Assembly: GCA_963744345.1 (NCBI GenBank)
Contig: CAVUTD010000017.1
Span: forward strand, 349,613-413,612
DNA: 64,000 nt
Reading direction: 5' to 3'
Source of the DNA: DASTFP01 sp963744345
GTDB taxonomy: Bacteria > Verrucomicrobiota > Verrucomicrobiia > Chthoniobacterales > Terrimicrobiaceae
Each line of letters begins with the position of its first letter. Position 1 is the first letter of the stretch. The notes under the pieces were generated by a model. That model saw only the letters and a program-made list of their open reading frames with translations. It searched no databases and was not told where the DNA came from. The translations under genes and the position numbers were made by a program. Positions 38,021 through 46,926 of the stretch are shown one piece after another.

Positions 38021-40387
38021 TCATCTGGGCATTACGTCCAGAACTCTGAGTCGAAGACGCTGTGCGGAGAGAGCCGTTGGATCAGCGAGAAGTGCCTTAT
38101 CGACCGCGGTCAGTGCGAGTTCGGGACGGCCTTGTGCGAGCAGCATCTCGCCGGCGCGCGTGCAAATGGCACTGTTTTTCGGAAGTCTCGCTAAGCCAAA
38201 TGAGCGAAGAAAGTCAGCGCGTTTGGAGTCAGTTTCAAACCCCGCCAGCGCGATATGCAGCAGCGGGTGATTGGGCAGGAGAATTAGGGCGTTTCGCACC
38301 CATTCTTCGGTTACGTTTGGATTCGTCAAGAGGCCGTTGTCCACCCACTCGGCAATTTTTACGTTGCTCGCGGGGAATACCGTTCGATCACTTCCCGTGC
38401 TGAAAAACCACCGTATGAAACGCGCGCTGGGACCGGGACCTTGTGCCAAGTCCTTCAACTGCTTCGCCAGCTCCGATCTGTGTTCCTCATCGACGCCTAC
38501 GAGCGAACCCTCGTCCGAGAATTCGAGTCCGCTTGCGATAACCGAGAGCGATTCGACTTGCTGCGCCGGTGAGTTGGCCATCGAACCTGGGGGGCCTATT
38601 CTCGCTGTGTCGCGGCGCGCTTCTTTCAGCTGCTGAGCCAACTCGACGGGCGTAGCCGCATCCCAGAGTTTAGCGATCTTGTCCCAGCTTGCTGTCAGAA
38701 TCCGGGTACCGTTCGGACTAAACCCGGCCCACGGGACCGTATCTTGATGCTCAAAGGAGGCAATCAGTTTGCCTGAGGTCACATCCCAGAGTTTAGCGCT
38801 GTGATCCCCGCTTGCCGTGAGGATCCGAGTGCCGTCAGGACCAAAAGCCGCGTGATAGAGACCATCTGGATGGTCAAAGGAAGCGATAAGCTTGCCTGAA
38901 GCCGCATCCCACAGCTTGGCGCTGTGATCCGTAGTTGCCGTTAAAATCCGAGCGCCGTTCGCACTAAACGCAGCGTTCTCAACGGTATCCTGATGGGCAA
39001 GGGAGGCTATGGGTCTGCCCGAGGCCGCATCCCAGAGCTTCGCGGTGTGATCCGCGCTTGCCGTCAGGATCCGGGTACCGTCCGCACTAAACGCCGCCTG
39101 CAAGACCTCATCCTGATGCTCAAAGGAAACGATGAGCTTTCCTGAGGCCGCATCCCAGAGCTTGGCGGTATGATCCGCGCTTGCCGTTAGAATCCGAGTG
39201 CCGTCTGGACTAAACGCCCCGTTCTTGACGCTGTCCTGATGGTCAAAGGATGCGAGAAGCTTGCCCGAGGTCATGCTGGTTGCGATCCACCTCGAAAGCG
39301 GCACCGCATCCCAGAGCTTGGCGGTATGATCCGCGCTTGCCGTTAGAATCCGAGTGCCGTCTGGACTAAACGCCCCGTTCTTGACGCTGTCCTGATGGTC
39401 AAAGGATGCGAGAAGCTTGCCCGAGGCCGCATCCCAGAGCTTGGCGGTTTTGTCCCTGCTTGCCGTCAGGATCCTAGCACCGTCCGGGCTGAACACCCCA
39501 TGCGAGACCTCATCCTGATGGTCAAAGGATGCGAGGAGCTTGCCCGAGGCCGCGTCCCAGAGCTTGGCGGTTTTGTCTTTGCTTGCCGTCAGAATTCGAG
39601 CGCCGTCAGGACTGAAGGCCGCGTCGTTGACCTCATCCTGGTGATCAAAGGATGCGAGGACTTTGCCCGAGGCCGCATCCCAAACTTTGGCGGTTTTGTC
39701 CGCGCCTGCCGTCAGAATCCGAGTGCCGTCCGGACTGAACGCGGCGCGCCAGATCCAATCCTGATGGTCAAAGGACGCGATGAGCTTGCCTGAGGCCGCA
39801 TCCCAGAGCTTGGCGCTGTGATCCGCGCTTGCCGTTAGAATCCGAGCACCGTCCGGGCTAAACGAACCGTGTGAGACACCACCCTGATGTTCAAAGGAGG
39901 CAATGAGCTTGCCCGAGGCCGTATCCCAGAGCTTGGCGGTTTTGTCCGCACTTGCCGTCAGGATCCGAGCACCGTCCGGACTAAACGCCACATTCTCAAC
40001 AACATCCCGATGTTCAAAGGACGCGATGGGCAGCGGCAGCACCTTTTCACGATGGACGATTAGCTCTTGGAAGAATCGTTCTGAAGCAACTGGATTTCCC
40101 GGATCGAATTTGATCGCGTGCGCCAGAAGAGCGATTCCTTCCTGCCACTCTCCCAACCGGAACATACGCTCGGCTTGGCTGAAGCTTGTCCAACTCGCCT
40201 GCCTCAGCTGCTTCTGTAGCTTCGCGGCTACCTCTGCTTCAGATTTAAAGGCTTGGGCTGCGCTTTGACGCTGGCGTTCAGCTCGGAGCCATTGAAACCC
40301 GGCAATGATTGCTAGTACGGTGATCGCTGCCGTTACCGCGTAGCGAATCCGCTCTTGGGCGTGTTTCCGCCGGTTTCCGCTCCGCAA
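38021..40387 (-). CDS. WD40-repeat part of locus B STAND protein
   Basis: 788 codons in the frame downstream of an indel. It begins just before the membrane helix (VTAAITVLAIIAGFQWLRAE), then has 11 WD40 units (SFDHQDEVxxAAFSPDGARI...KLWDAASGKLIA) and the TPR-like C-terminus (NVTEEWVRNALILLPNHPLL, ELALTAVDKALLADPTALSA) shared with locus A. It is not an independent gene. One base in the GAAACCGG region near 40375-40385 separates it from the NTPase part, so the protein is split or the assembly has an error. The sixth unit has an 11-residue insertion (see 39148-39426). Confidence 0.8.
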   Translation of the reverse strand: MRSGNRRKHAQERIRYAVTAAITVLAIIAGFQWLRAERQRQSAAQAFKSEAEVAAKLQKQLRQASWTSFSQAERMFRLGEWQEGIALLAHAIKFDPGNPVASERFFQELIVHREKVLPLPIASFEHRDVVENVAFSPDGARILTASADKTAKLWDTASGKLIASFEHQGGVSHGSFSPDGARILTASADHSAKLWDAASGKLIASFDHQDWIWRAAFSPDGTRILTAGADKTAKVWDAASGKVLASFDHQDEVNDAAFSPDGARILTASKDKTAKLWDAASGKLLASFDHQDEVSHGVFSPDGARILTASRDKTAKLWDAASGKLLASFDHQDSVKNGAFSPDGTRILTASADHTAKLWDAVPLSRWIATSMTSGKLLASFDHQDSVKNGAFSPDGTRILTASADHTAKLWDAASGKLIVSFEHQDEVLQAAFSADGTRILTASADHTAKLWDAASGRPIASLAHQDTVENAAFSANGARILTATTDHSAKLWDAASGKLIASFDHPDGLYHAAFGPDGTRILTASGDHSAKLWDVTSGKLIASFEHQDTVPWAGFSPNGTRILTASWDKIAKLWDAATPVELAQQLKEARRDTARIGPPGSMANSPAQQVESLSVIASGLEFSDEGSLVGVDEEHRSELAKQLKDLAQGPGPSARFIRWFFSTGSDRTVFPASNVKIAEWVDNGLLTNPNVTEEWVRNALILLPNHPLLHIALAGFETDSKRADFLRSFGLARLPKNSAICTRAGEMLLAQGRPELALTAVDKALLADPTALSAQRLRLRVLDVMPR
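39148..39426 (-). repeat. Two identical 123-bp WD40 units separated by 33 bp
   Basis: 39148-39270 and 39304-39426 are identical as far as I can compare them, with an in-frame 33-bp insertion (39271-39303) between. This is a very recent unit duplication, showing that the WD40 array is still changing length. Confidence 0.8.
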
Positions 40388-42473
40388 TGCTCCCGTGGAT
40401 ATAATCGGTCTGGTCTCGGCTCAGCGACGATCCAAAGTCTTTGACTAGCTTTTCACCTTCCGCCAAGGGAAGTCCCGGTTCGAGCAAGTCATCCTTTTGT
40501 TTTCCACGACTCAGCCAGAGCTTCAGACTGGAATCCAGGCGGTCCCGCATCCGCAGAAACTCGCGGTTCTCGGTAAGCCACTCTTTGACCCGTTGCCATT
40601 CCCGCAGCAGCGCTTCGTGCGCAACACGCACGGTAACCTCTCCCTGCGGGTCGGTGTCTGCGACCAACAACCGTTTTTCAACGAATAGATCGACAAAGCC
40701 TTTTGCGCCGGCTTTCTGATCATCGTCATTCTCATCTGAGCCAACGAAATCACGGTAAGGCACCGTTCGCCCGTTGGGCACTTCCTCTTCGCCCTGGCTC
40801 AACGTCACAAGATACCGCATCACCAAAGGAAACGCCCTTTGTTCATGCGGTCGCAACGTGCTGAATACCGCCTCGGCATGCTTGGCCAGCGCACCTTTCA
40901 ATTCGCCTACTTCGCCATAATCCGACCACCGGAGCAAGTCATCGCCCCGGATGCCCTGCTGCTCGTAGAGCAACGACAAAACATGCTCGAGCAACGGCAA
41001 GGATTCCGGTGTGACAGCGGCAGCATCGCGCAGCGCTTGATCCAGGCGCTGACCAGTCTCGCGATCTTCTTCGAAGTGCAGACCGGCTGCTTCGGCCGGG
41101 AGCCGGATCATGTTTCCAAGCTCGTAAGGCGTCGGCGGCCGGAGATCGAATTTTCCACTCGGCTTGGCGAGCTCGATCAGATCCGGGAACTCCTGATACC
41201 GCGGGTAGAAGTCACTCCGTAACGTCGCCAGGATAAAGACTCGGCCGCTCCGAACCAAACCGGCGAGCGCGGAGATATATTTCTGCCGAACCTCCAGTGA
41301 AAAACCGGCCGTGAACAATTCCTCCAACTGGTCAATCACCAACGCCAAACGGGCTTTCGGTAGCTCAAGCCTCTCCCTGTGCTGTCGAGCCAGGTCCGCG
41401 TCGTCCAATCTTCCTGATTCCCGCAGTTGCCGCTCTCTTTCCTTCAGGGAATGGGACTGCTGAATTTTCCATTCCCGCGCGGCGTGATCCAGCGCGTCCC
41501 GGACCCGGAGCGCGACGCTGTCGGAGTGTTCCCTCAGTTCGGTCGCAAGGTCGCGGATTGCGTTCCGTGATTCTGAGTCCTGCAAGGCGGGCAGCGCAGG
41601 GGGCTCCAGCAGTGCGGCCGCCAAGGCATCGAAGCAATCACCTCCGCTTCCACCGGCTCCTGGTGTGGTCACCGACCACCGCCACAGCCCGACCCCTTCA
41701 ATGGTTTCGGGCTGCGTTAACAGCGGAAGCACGCCCGCCCGCACCAGCGAGCTTTTTCCTGAGCCGCTCGCACCCACGACCAGCACGAACGGCCGTTGCG
41801 CTCTGACTTGCGCTTCCAAGGCTTCCAACACTTCCCCGACCGCCTTCGTTCTACCCTGGAAGATGGGGGCGTGTTCGAAATCAAAGAAATTCAGCCCGCG
41901 GAACGGACAGGATTTCCACCGGCGCACTTTCTTGCCCAAGACTTTCTGTCCGACCTCCCGCTCTACCTGACCCGCCAAAAAGTTACGGAAATGTTCCCGA
42001 AAGAGCTCCTCAAACTCCTGCAGGTCGCGATAGTCGTTGCACGTCCCGGCGAAGTTCCCCTCGCTGTTCTTTTCCCAATGCGCAAAGAACTCCTGTAAGG
42101 AGTTCCATTGCCGAATAAAGACTTCGCACTCCTCTTTTGGTTCCAACGGCGGTGTCGGCTTTGAACAGTTGCGATAAACGTGCAAAAGCGGAACGCCTCT
42201 ATTCTTGTTTGCGTGGTCCAGCGCCCAGGCAACTTCGTATTCCGTTCCCGAGCCGGGTGAGCTGCCATCCGGCATCGTCAAGGTCGGGTCCAGCAGGGCG
42301 CCGAGTCGGGACCACAGGATAGAAATCACCAGATCAAATTCCGCCGTGTTCGGGATCTGTCCCCGGCATCCCGCGTCCGATTGGAACCTCTGATATTCCA
42401 AAAAATAGGGACATAGGACCAACGTCCCGTGATTCTCCGATTCCGTTTTCGGCTCACCATTTTCTTCTGCCAA
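40278..42473 (-). CDS. nSTAND NTPase part of locus B
   Basis: 731 codons, beginning in frame at LAEENGEPKTESENHGTLVL, the continuation of the DUF4062-like domain (CPYFLEYQRFQSD, WSRLGALLDPTLTMPD). CPFRGLNFFDFEHAPIFQGR opens the nSTAND1 NTPase, with Walker A GASGSGKSS and Walker B LVIDQLEELF. It ends shortly after SIAER in a wrong frame. More than 90 percent identical by eye to the matching part of locus A. Confidence 0.8.
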   Translation of the reverse strand: MAEENGEPKTESENHGTLVLCPYFLEYQRFQSDAGCRGQIPNTAEFDLVISILWSRLGALLDPTLTMPDGSSPGSGTEYEVAWALDHANKNRGVPLLHVYRNCSKPTPPLEPKEECEVFIRQWNSLQEFFAHWEKNSEGNFAGTCNDYRDLQEFEELFREHFRNFLAGQVEREVGQKVLGKKVRRWKSCPFRGLNFFDFEHAPIFQGRTKAVGEVLEALEAQVRAQRPFVLVVGASGSGKSSLVRAGVLPLLTQPETIEGVGLWRWSVTTPGAGGSGGDCFDALAAALLEPPALPALQDSESRNAIRDLATELREHSDSVALRVRDALDHAAREWKIQQSHSLKERERQLRESGRLDDADLARQHRERLELPKARLALVIDQLEELFTAGFSLEVRQKYISALAGLVRSGRVFILATLRSDFYPRYQEFPDLIELAKPSGKFDLRPPTPYELGNMIRLPAEAAGLHFEEDRETGQRLDQALRDAAAVTPESLPLLEHVLSLLYEQQGIRGDDLLRWSDYGEVGELKGALAKHAEAVFSTLRPHEQRAFPLVMRYLVTLSQGEEEVPNGRTVPYRDFVGSDENDDDQKAGAKGFVDLFVEKRLLVADTDPQGEVTVRVAHEALLREWQRVKEWLTENREFLRMRDRLDSSLKLWLSRGKQKDDLLEPGLPLAEGEKLVKDFGSSLSRDQTDYIHGSIAERKPAETRPRADSLRGNGSDHRTSNHCRVSMAPS

Positions 42474-42933
42474 GCGTTGGAAATTTGAAAAGGTGGCACT
42501 CTACCGGGACGTTAAACTCGGCAGCAACCGAGCGGATCGCTCGATCCGCCAGAATCCGCTCCTTTTGGACATCGCCCGTAGAGGAGACGAAAACCCGGAT
42601 CGTCTTCATGAGAAGACTCCCCGCTTCGATAGCATCCCTTACCATCGGCATCACCTTCAAGAGTTCGGCTGGACTCTGGAAGCGTCGCGCCGGGTCTTTC
42701 TCAAGGAGCACCTCAAGGAGAACGACGAGCGGTTGCGGGACACCTCCGAGTTGTTCAACCGGCAAGGGGACGCGCTGATGCTGATACATCGCCTCAGTGG
42801 GAGAGCCCCGGAATGGCGCCTGGCCTGTCAGCATCTCCCAAAGCGTCACGCCAAGTGAGTAGAGATCCGAACGGATGTCTACGTCCGCTCCCGCGAATTG
42901 CTCGGGACTGGCGAACTCGCGGTGTTCCGGCAA
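42454..42933 (-). pseudogene. Kinase C-lobe and DUF4062-like start (locus B)
   Basis: EFASPEQFAGADVDIRSDLY, SLGVTLWEMLTGQAPFRG and FQSPAELLKVM complete the kinase C-lobe, and MKTIRVFVSSTGDVQKERIL starts the DUF4062-like domain. The frame ends with HLFKFPTLGRRKW at exactly the same place as in locus A. An indel near 42925 separates it from the N-lobe. Confidence 0.7.
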
Positions 42934-43645
42934 AGCCCCCGGGTATGGATATCGTAGTCTGAGAACCTGATTCGTTGACCGCCTTTGCCAGGCCCAGGTC
43001 GATGATTTTCGCGGTCACAGCGCCTGCGTCATCCAAGTTCACCATGATATTGCTCGGTTTGATGTCCCGGTGAACGAGGCCCTTCTTGTGCACGGCAGCC
43101 AGACCGCCGGCGACCTGCGTCGCAATTTCCAGCGCCAGCTTTACCTCAAGGCGGCCCGAGCGTCTGATGAGGTTCTCGAGCGTTTCCCCCTCCACAAACT
43201 CCATCGCGTAGAAGTAGTTCCCGCCGCTCTTGCCCAAGTGGAAGACCGAGGCAACGTTCGGGTGGCGCACGCTGGCCGCCGCACGCGCTTCGCGCAAGAA
43301 ACGAAGGCGCGCCGTTTCGTCACCGAGATACTTTTCACTGATGACTTTCAATGTCACGGGGCATCGCAGATCGACGTCGAACGCTTTGTAGGTTACGCCC
43401 ATCGCGCCGCGACCCAGCTCGACCGGTCTCCCGTCTTCGCCGATTACTAGCTCATAATGCTGAAATCGTCGTGCCACGCCTTGCGATTTCGGCTTGGTCA
43501 CGCGCTCAGAAGAAGACTCGCCGGACTCAACGTCATCAGCGAGTGCCCCGTGCAGCATGCACACCGGACAGAATTCCACTGCTCCGGAAAACTCATTACC
43601 GCAACTCGGGCAGACGCGTCTGTCCTCCGTGTCCTCCGTTTTCAT
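42794..43645 (-). CDS. Zinc-ribbon serine/threonine kinase, N-terminal part (locus B)
   Basis: Met at 43645, overlapping the sigma-remnant stop as ATGA, starts MKTEDTEDRRVCPSCGNEF, with the second CPVC ten residues on. Kinase motifs: ELGRGAMGVTYKAFD, TLKVISEKYLG, HRDIKPSN and IIDLGLAKAVN. The frame is lost after GGFAGTP near 42925, and the remaining C-terminus is out-of-frame noise. Same architecture as locus A, reverse orientation. Confidence 0.8.
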   Translation of the reverse strand: MKTEDTEDRRVCPSCGNEFSGAVEFCPVCMLHGALADDVESGESSSERVTKPKSQGVARRFQHYELVIGEDGRPVELGRGAMGVTYKAFDVDLRCPVTLKVISEKYLGDETARLRFLREARAAASVRHPNVASVFHLGKSGGNYFYAMEFVEGETLENLIRRSGRLEVKLALEIATQVAGGLAAVHKKGLVHRDIKPSNIMVNLDDAGAVTAKIIDLGLAKAVNESGSQTTISIPGGFAGTPRVRQSRAIRGSGRRHPFGSLLTWRDALGDADRPGAIPGLSH

Positions 43646-43752
43646 GGGCCTAACCGCCCTTCGGATGCAACCAAGGCGTCGCAAAGAGTCCAACGTGTAG
43701 CGTGAAGGCTCGCAGCGCCCCCGCCGGCGGACCATGGTCGCGTTTTACCAAA
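43642..43752 (-). pseudogene. Shrunken ECF sigma ORF overlapping the kinase start (locus B)
   Basis: The frame RWTLCDALVASEGRLGP with TGA at 43642-43644 is the same as in locus A, including the internal deletion. A one-base difference in the upstream G run (one G fewer) puts RDHGPPAG in another frame. Confidence 0.45.
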
Positions 43753-43869
43753 GAATCGATCGTCAACCAACAATAGCGGGTGAAAGCCTGTTTAGGAATA
43801 AAATTCCTGAACCCTGCTGGAGACCGGAAGAACCTCACCAAGAAGTGTGGAATCACACAATCGGAGGTG
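43753..43869 (-). promoter_or_regulatory. Conserved leader of locus B, with palindrome at 43794-43808
   Basis: Matches 16193-16330. The inverted repeat keeps both AGGAA/TTCCT arms although the loop differs (TAAAA on the plus strand), which hints that the arms matter. Homology with locus A ends at 43869, where a truncated LysE gene begins. Confidence 0.5.
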
Positions 43870-44314
43870 ATCGCAGGCAGCGTCGGTGGCGCGGCTCTGT
43901 TGCTTACCTGTCCATTCATCGCAGCGTTGATCAAGTGGGCCGGCATTGCGATCTGCTTTTCATTGCGTGGCAGCTCGCGCAGCCGCACCAGCATGCGACA
44001 CGCAAGGACCTGAATCCTACTGGCTTCAAGCCTCTTTCGTTCTGGCACTCGGCTGCCCTTCAGTACGCCAATCAAAGAGCATTGATGCTCGCTGCGGCTA
44101 CCGCCGGATCGTTCATGGTGAGCAATGCGACCGTCGCCCGTATCGCAGTTATTGTTATTGTGTTTTCGATCGCTGCCATCGGCAATCTTGTCACTTGGGC
44201 CTGGGTGGGCGCCGCGCTGCGAACTGGCTTGGCCCCGGCTCGCGAATGCGAACCTTCAACGTCGCGATGGGCATGCTCCTCGCCGCCACCGCAATGTGGC
44301 TGGCTATGCTGTGA
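43863..44314 (+). pseudogene. LysE/RhtB family amino-acid exporter, truncated, several frameshifts
   Basis: Pieces in shifting frames: EVIAGSVGGAALLLTCPFIA, LIKWAGIA, then LQYANQRALMLAAATAGSFM, ARIAVIVIVFSIAAIGNLVT, WAWVGAALRTGL, and finally RMRTFNVAMGMLLAATAMWL with a stop at 44314. These are the last four to five helices of a LysE translocator, with the NxKA-type motif. The N-terminus is replaced by the locus B leader. At least three indels. Confidence 0.6.
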
Positions 44315-44492
44315 AGGTCATGCGATTACTTTTCCCGGCAATCTTCGGTGGATATCTTTAGTTTAGTGCGGCTAATTGTTAGTTTCATCTCGAAGGGGCT
44401 GTAGGTTCTGTGGTCAGGGCTGATAGAGTGCGCTGCCGTAGGAGCCCACTTTTCCAGTTATTCTTTACGAAAATGACATTTGATTCCATCCC

Positions 44493-44978
44493 ATGAGTCC
44501 CGAATTACACCCCCGAGAGGCCCGATTGGCCGAAAAGCAGAAGGTCGATGCCGAACTGACTCGCGCCAGGACGGCGCTGACTAAATTGCGCGGGGAACGG
44601 GATGCGATCACGATCGCGATGCGCAAGGGCGAGTTAATCCGCCGATACGATGCAAAATTGCAACTCAGTTTTGGGCTAACTACTCTGCGCCAGCGTTTGA
44701 TGTCTTTTAGTTATGCGCTGGCGCCACGGTTGGTGCACAGGAGCGAGCACGAAATCCGGCAAATGCTGGATGCGGAAGTGCGGAGCGCGCTGCGGGACAT
44801 AGCCGGCTGGCCAGAAAAGCTGGGCAAACCGGACTGGGATGAGGAGATCGCCGCGGACCTGCGTCCGCCGTCGAAGGCTGGCGGCAACGGCGATGATGAG
44901 GTGGAGGGTGCGGCGAAGCGTGAGCGTACGAACGCCAAGCGCCGTGCGGCGTACGCCGCGAAGGCGAAGGAAGGCTAG
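44493..44978 (+). CDS. Terminase small subunit / Nu1-like DNA-packaging protein
   Basis: 161 residues, mainly helical. AEKQKVDAELTRARTALTKL (coiled coil), then MRKGELIRRYDAKLQLSFGL and LRQRLMSFSYALAPRLVH resemble the region after the helix-turn-helix of phage Nu1-type terminase small subunits (xxKGELIxRxxVxxxxxxLxxxxRxxLLxLPxRLAPxL). A helix-turn-helix itself is not visible. The C-terminus is Lys/Arg/Ala-rich. Convergent with a small acidic ORF and close to an integrase, so probably cargo of a small integrative element. Confidence 0.55.
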   Translation: MSPELHPREARLAEKQKVDAELTRARTALTKLRGERDAITIAMRKGELIRRYDAKLQLSFGLTTLRQRLMSFSYALAPRLVHRSEHEIRQMLDAEVRSALRDIAGWPEKLGKPDWDEEIAADLRPPSKAGGNGDDEVEGAAKRERTNAKRRAAYAAKAKEG

Positions 44979-45274
44979 CCTTCCCATTCGTCCGGCTCGA
45001 AGAGGTCCCACGGGTTCATCTCGGATTCCAAGTCGGCGGCGGCCTTCGCGTCAGCGGCCGTATATTTGATGCCGGTTGCTTCCGTCCATCGTTCCGCCAA
45101 TGCTTCAAAGTCCGGCTCGAAAACGTCTCGTAAGCAATCATGGCCTAAATATCGCCCTTTTGCCTGATTCGAGCTAAAAACTTTGCGCCAGGAAGCCCGT
45201 GGTGGGCTTTTGATTAACGGCCCGCTACCTTTACCCTGGCTCAAAGTTCCGGCAACGCCCGGCAGCCCGGGCAA
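44975..45274 (-). CDS. Hypothetical acidic protein
   Basis: 99 codons. The C-terminal half (FEPDFEALAERWTEATGIKY, ADLESEMNPWDLFEPDEWEG) is acidic and protein-like, the N-terminal third is less so and the start is doubtful. Overlaps the end of the convergent terminase-like gene by four bases. Function unknown. Confidence 0.45.
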   Translation of the reverse strand: MPGLPGVAGTLSQGKGSGPLIKSPPRASWRKVFSSNQAKGRYLGHDCLRDVFEPDFEALAERWTEATGIKYTAADAKAAADLESEMNPWDLFEPDEWEG

Positions 45275-45336
45275 GCGCTGGCCGGCTGGCTTTTATTCCG
45301 CATGGAAATGGCAACCAGGCGCCGGCGGTGCGCGGC

Positions 45337-45654
45337 CTAGTCAAGGTTAAGTGCATGCATGGCCGCCTCAAAGGCCGCCCTTACAGCACTTTTGGGGTCT
45401 GGCTGGTCTTTCGGACTCACCGTGTCCAACTTCAGGACCGCTTGCATGTATTCACGAGCTGCCTGAATCTGTACCGAGGCCAGGAGCTGATGCATGTCAT
45501 CAGCGGCTTCCATTTCATCTAATGCTGTCTCAAGCGCTTTGGTCGTGGCGCTTAGCAGGGCGTGTTGGGTTTCGCTCCGATGACCCATTGGTGTCTCAAG
45601 CAGAGACGCCAGGTGGCCAGATAGAGCGTTAAACTCGGATTGGAGATCGATCAT
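45337..45654 (-). CDS. Hypothetical helical protein downstream of the integrase
   Basis: 105 residues, all helical, beginning MIDLQSEFNALSGHLASLLE. It lies 21 bases after the integrase stop on the same strand, so it is probably co-transcribed. I do not recognise a family. It could be an excisionase-like or element-specific accessory protein. Confidence 0.55.
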   Translation of the reverse strand: MIDLQSEFNALSGHLASLLETPMGHRSETQHALLSATTKALETALDEMEAADDMHQLLASVQIQAAREYMQAVLKLDTVSPKDQPDPKSAVRAAFEAAMHALNLD

Positions 45655-45675
45655 GTCGTGTTCCTAATTACGATT

Positions 45676-46926
45676 TCAAGAGGCGTTTTTGTGGCTCGAT
45701 TCGTCCATCGGACCGATCGTCCGCCCGTCTTTCGCCAGGAGATGCCCGAATCCGAGGACCGAATGACTTCGGTTCTCGACGTAGTGGCGTGCGGTCACCG
45801 CAATGCCGCCGTGACGTAACTGTTCACTGGCGGCCAGCAGCCCGTAACGGGCATGGATCTGGCTGCCGAATTCTTTTCTGAGCGTGTGCAGCGGCGTCTT
45901 CGAATTGACACCCTTTAGGCGAAGCCAGGCCAGCAGCGCGCGCATTTCATTCATGCAACGATAAACCCCATATGGTGCATCAAAGGCTGGCGGCGGCGAG
46001 TCGCTCTCGATGACAAAGCCGCTTTTTCGCCGCGCATAGTAACCGCGGAAAAGCTCCAGGAGTTCAGGGTCCACACGCACGTCGCCTTCCGAATTGTGCG
46101 ATTTCGGGCGATAGTGCTCGGTGGTCTCGATGCGGATCACGCCTTCGCTCCATTGGAAGGCGGTCCAGGGCAGGACATCAATTTCGTTGCGGCGCAGGCC
46201 GGCCATCGCGCCCAGAAGGAAGATCTTGTATTGCTCGGGATGTTCGGCGGCAAGTTCCTGCCGCGCGCTCTCGAGAAGTTCTACCATGTCGAAGGTCGCC
46301 CGGTAGCGCGGCCCGTGCACGGTCTCAACCTTGACGCCGCTGAACGGCAACTGTTCAGGGATTTCCACGAGGTCGCGAATCCGCGCCACGGTTTCAACGC
46401 TGAAGAGGGAACGCGCCCTATGGATAAAGCTACCCACCGAAATCCGGGCGCTCTTCTCTCTTAAAGGGTCGGTGGCCTTCCTGCGAATGAACTCAATTCT
46501 CCAGTCTTCAATCTTCTCTGGGGTGAGGGTGCGCAGTTTGATGGCATCGCGCTCTTCGCGGCCCGCCACCCCGGTCACGTCGCCGGCGATCTTGCGCAGT
46601 GCTTGCGCGTAGCTCTGAAGCGTCTTGGGCGAAAAGAGGCTCTTTGTCGCCACGGCTTCCAGGTATTCACCGACCGTCACGTTGACCTTCTTTTCCTCTC
46701 TGGGCGTTCTACGCCGGCGAAGGACTTCATCCCATCCGAGTGAGAGAATGTCCTGGTAGAACTTGCGGGCGAGAATCGCTGCTTGTTCCTTGTTCGCTGT
46801 GTGAAGTCCGATCCATTGACGGGTGCCCTTGTGTTGGAGGTGGACGGCATAGGTCTTGGAGGTTGGCTTCGGAAAGCGAACGGCTTGCTCCCAATAGCGG
46901 AGGTCGGTTTTGGAATAGTTGCTCAC
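45676..46926 (-). CDS. Tyrosine recombinase (site-specific integrase)
   Basis: Full-length 416-residue integrase. An N-terminal arm-binding region (KTYAVHLQHKGTRQWIGLHT) and a SAM-like core-binding domain (YLEAVATKSLFSPKTLQSYA) precede the catalytic domain with Arg in GAMAGLRRNEIDVL, the HTLR of LHTLRKEFGS, the HGG and the nucleophile Tyr in ARHYVENRS. It would integrate the 44.5-47 kb element. No clean flanking att repeats were identified. Confidence 0.85.
   Translation of the reverse strand: MSNYSKTDLRYWEQAVRFPKPTSKTYAVHLQHKGTRQWIGLHTANKEQAAILARKFYQDILSLGWDEVLRRRRTPREEKKVNVTVGEYLEAVATKSLFSPKTLQSYAQALRKIAGDVTGVAGREERDAIKLRTLTPEKIEDWRIEFIRRKATDPLREKSARISVGSFIHRARSLFSVETVARIRDLVEIPEQLPFSGVKVETVHGPRYRATFDMVELLESARQELAAEHPEQYKIFLLGAMAGLRRNEIDVLPWTAFQWSEGVIRIETTEHYRPKSHNSEGDVRVDPELLELFRGYYARRKSGFVIESDSPPPAFDAPYGVYRCMNEMRALLAWLRLKGVNSKTPLHTLRKEFGSQIHARYGLLAASEQLRHGGIAVTARHYVENRSHSVLGFGHLLAKDGRTIGPMDESSHKNAS

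Noticed and set aside
39395..39793. Plus-strand open frame across the WD40 array of locus B
   Set aside because: Antisense shadow of the repeat, as in locus A.
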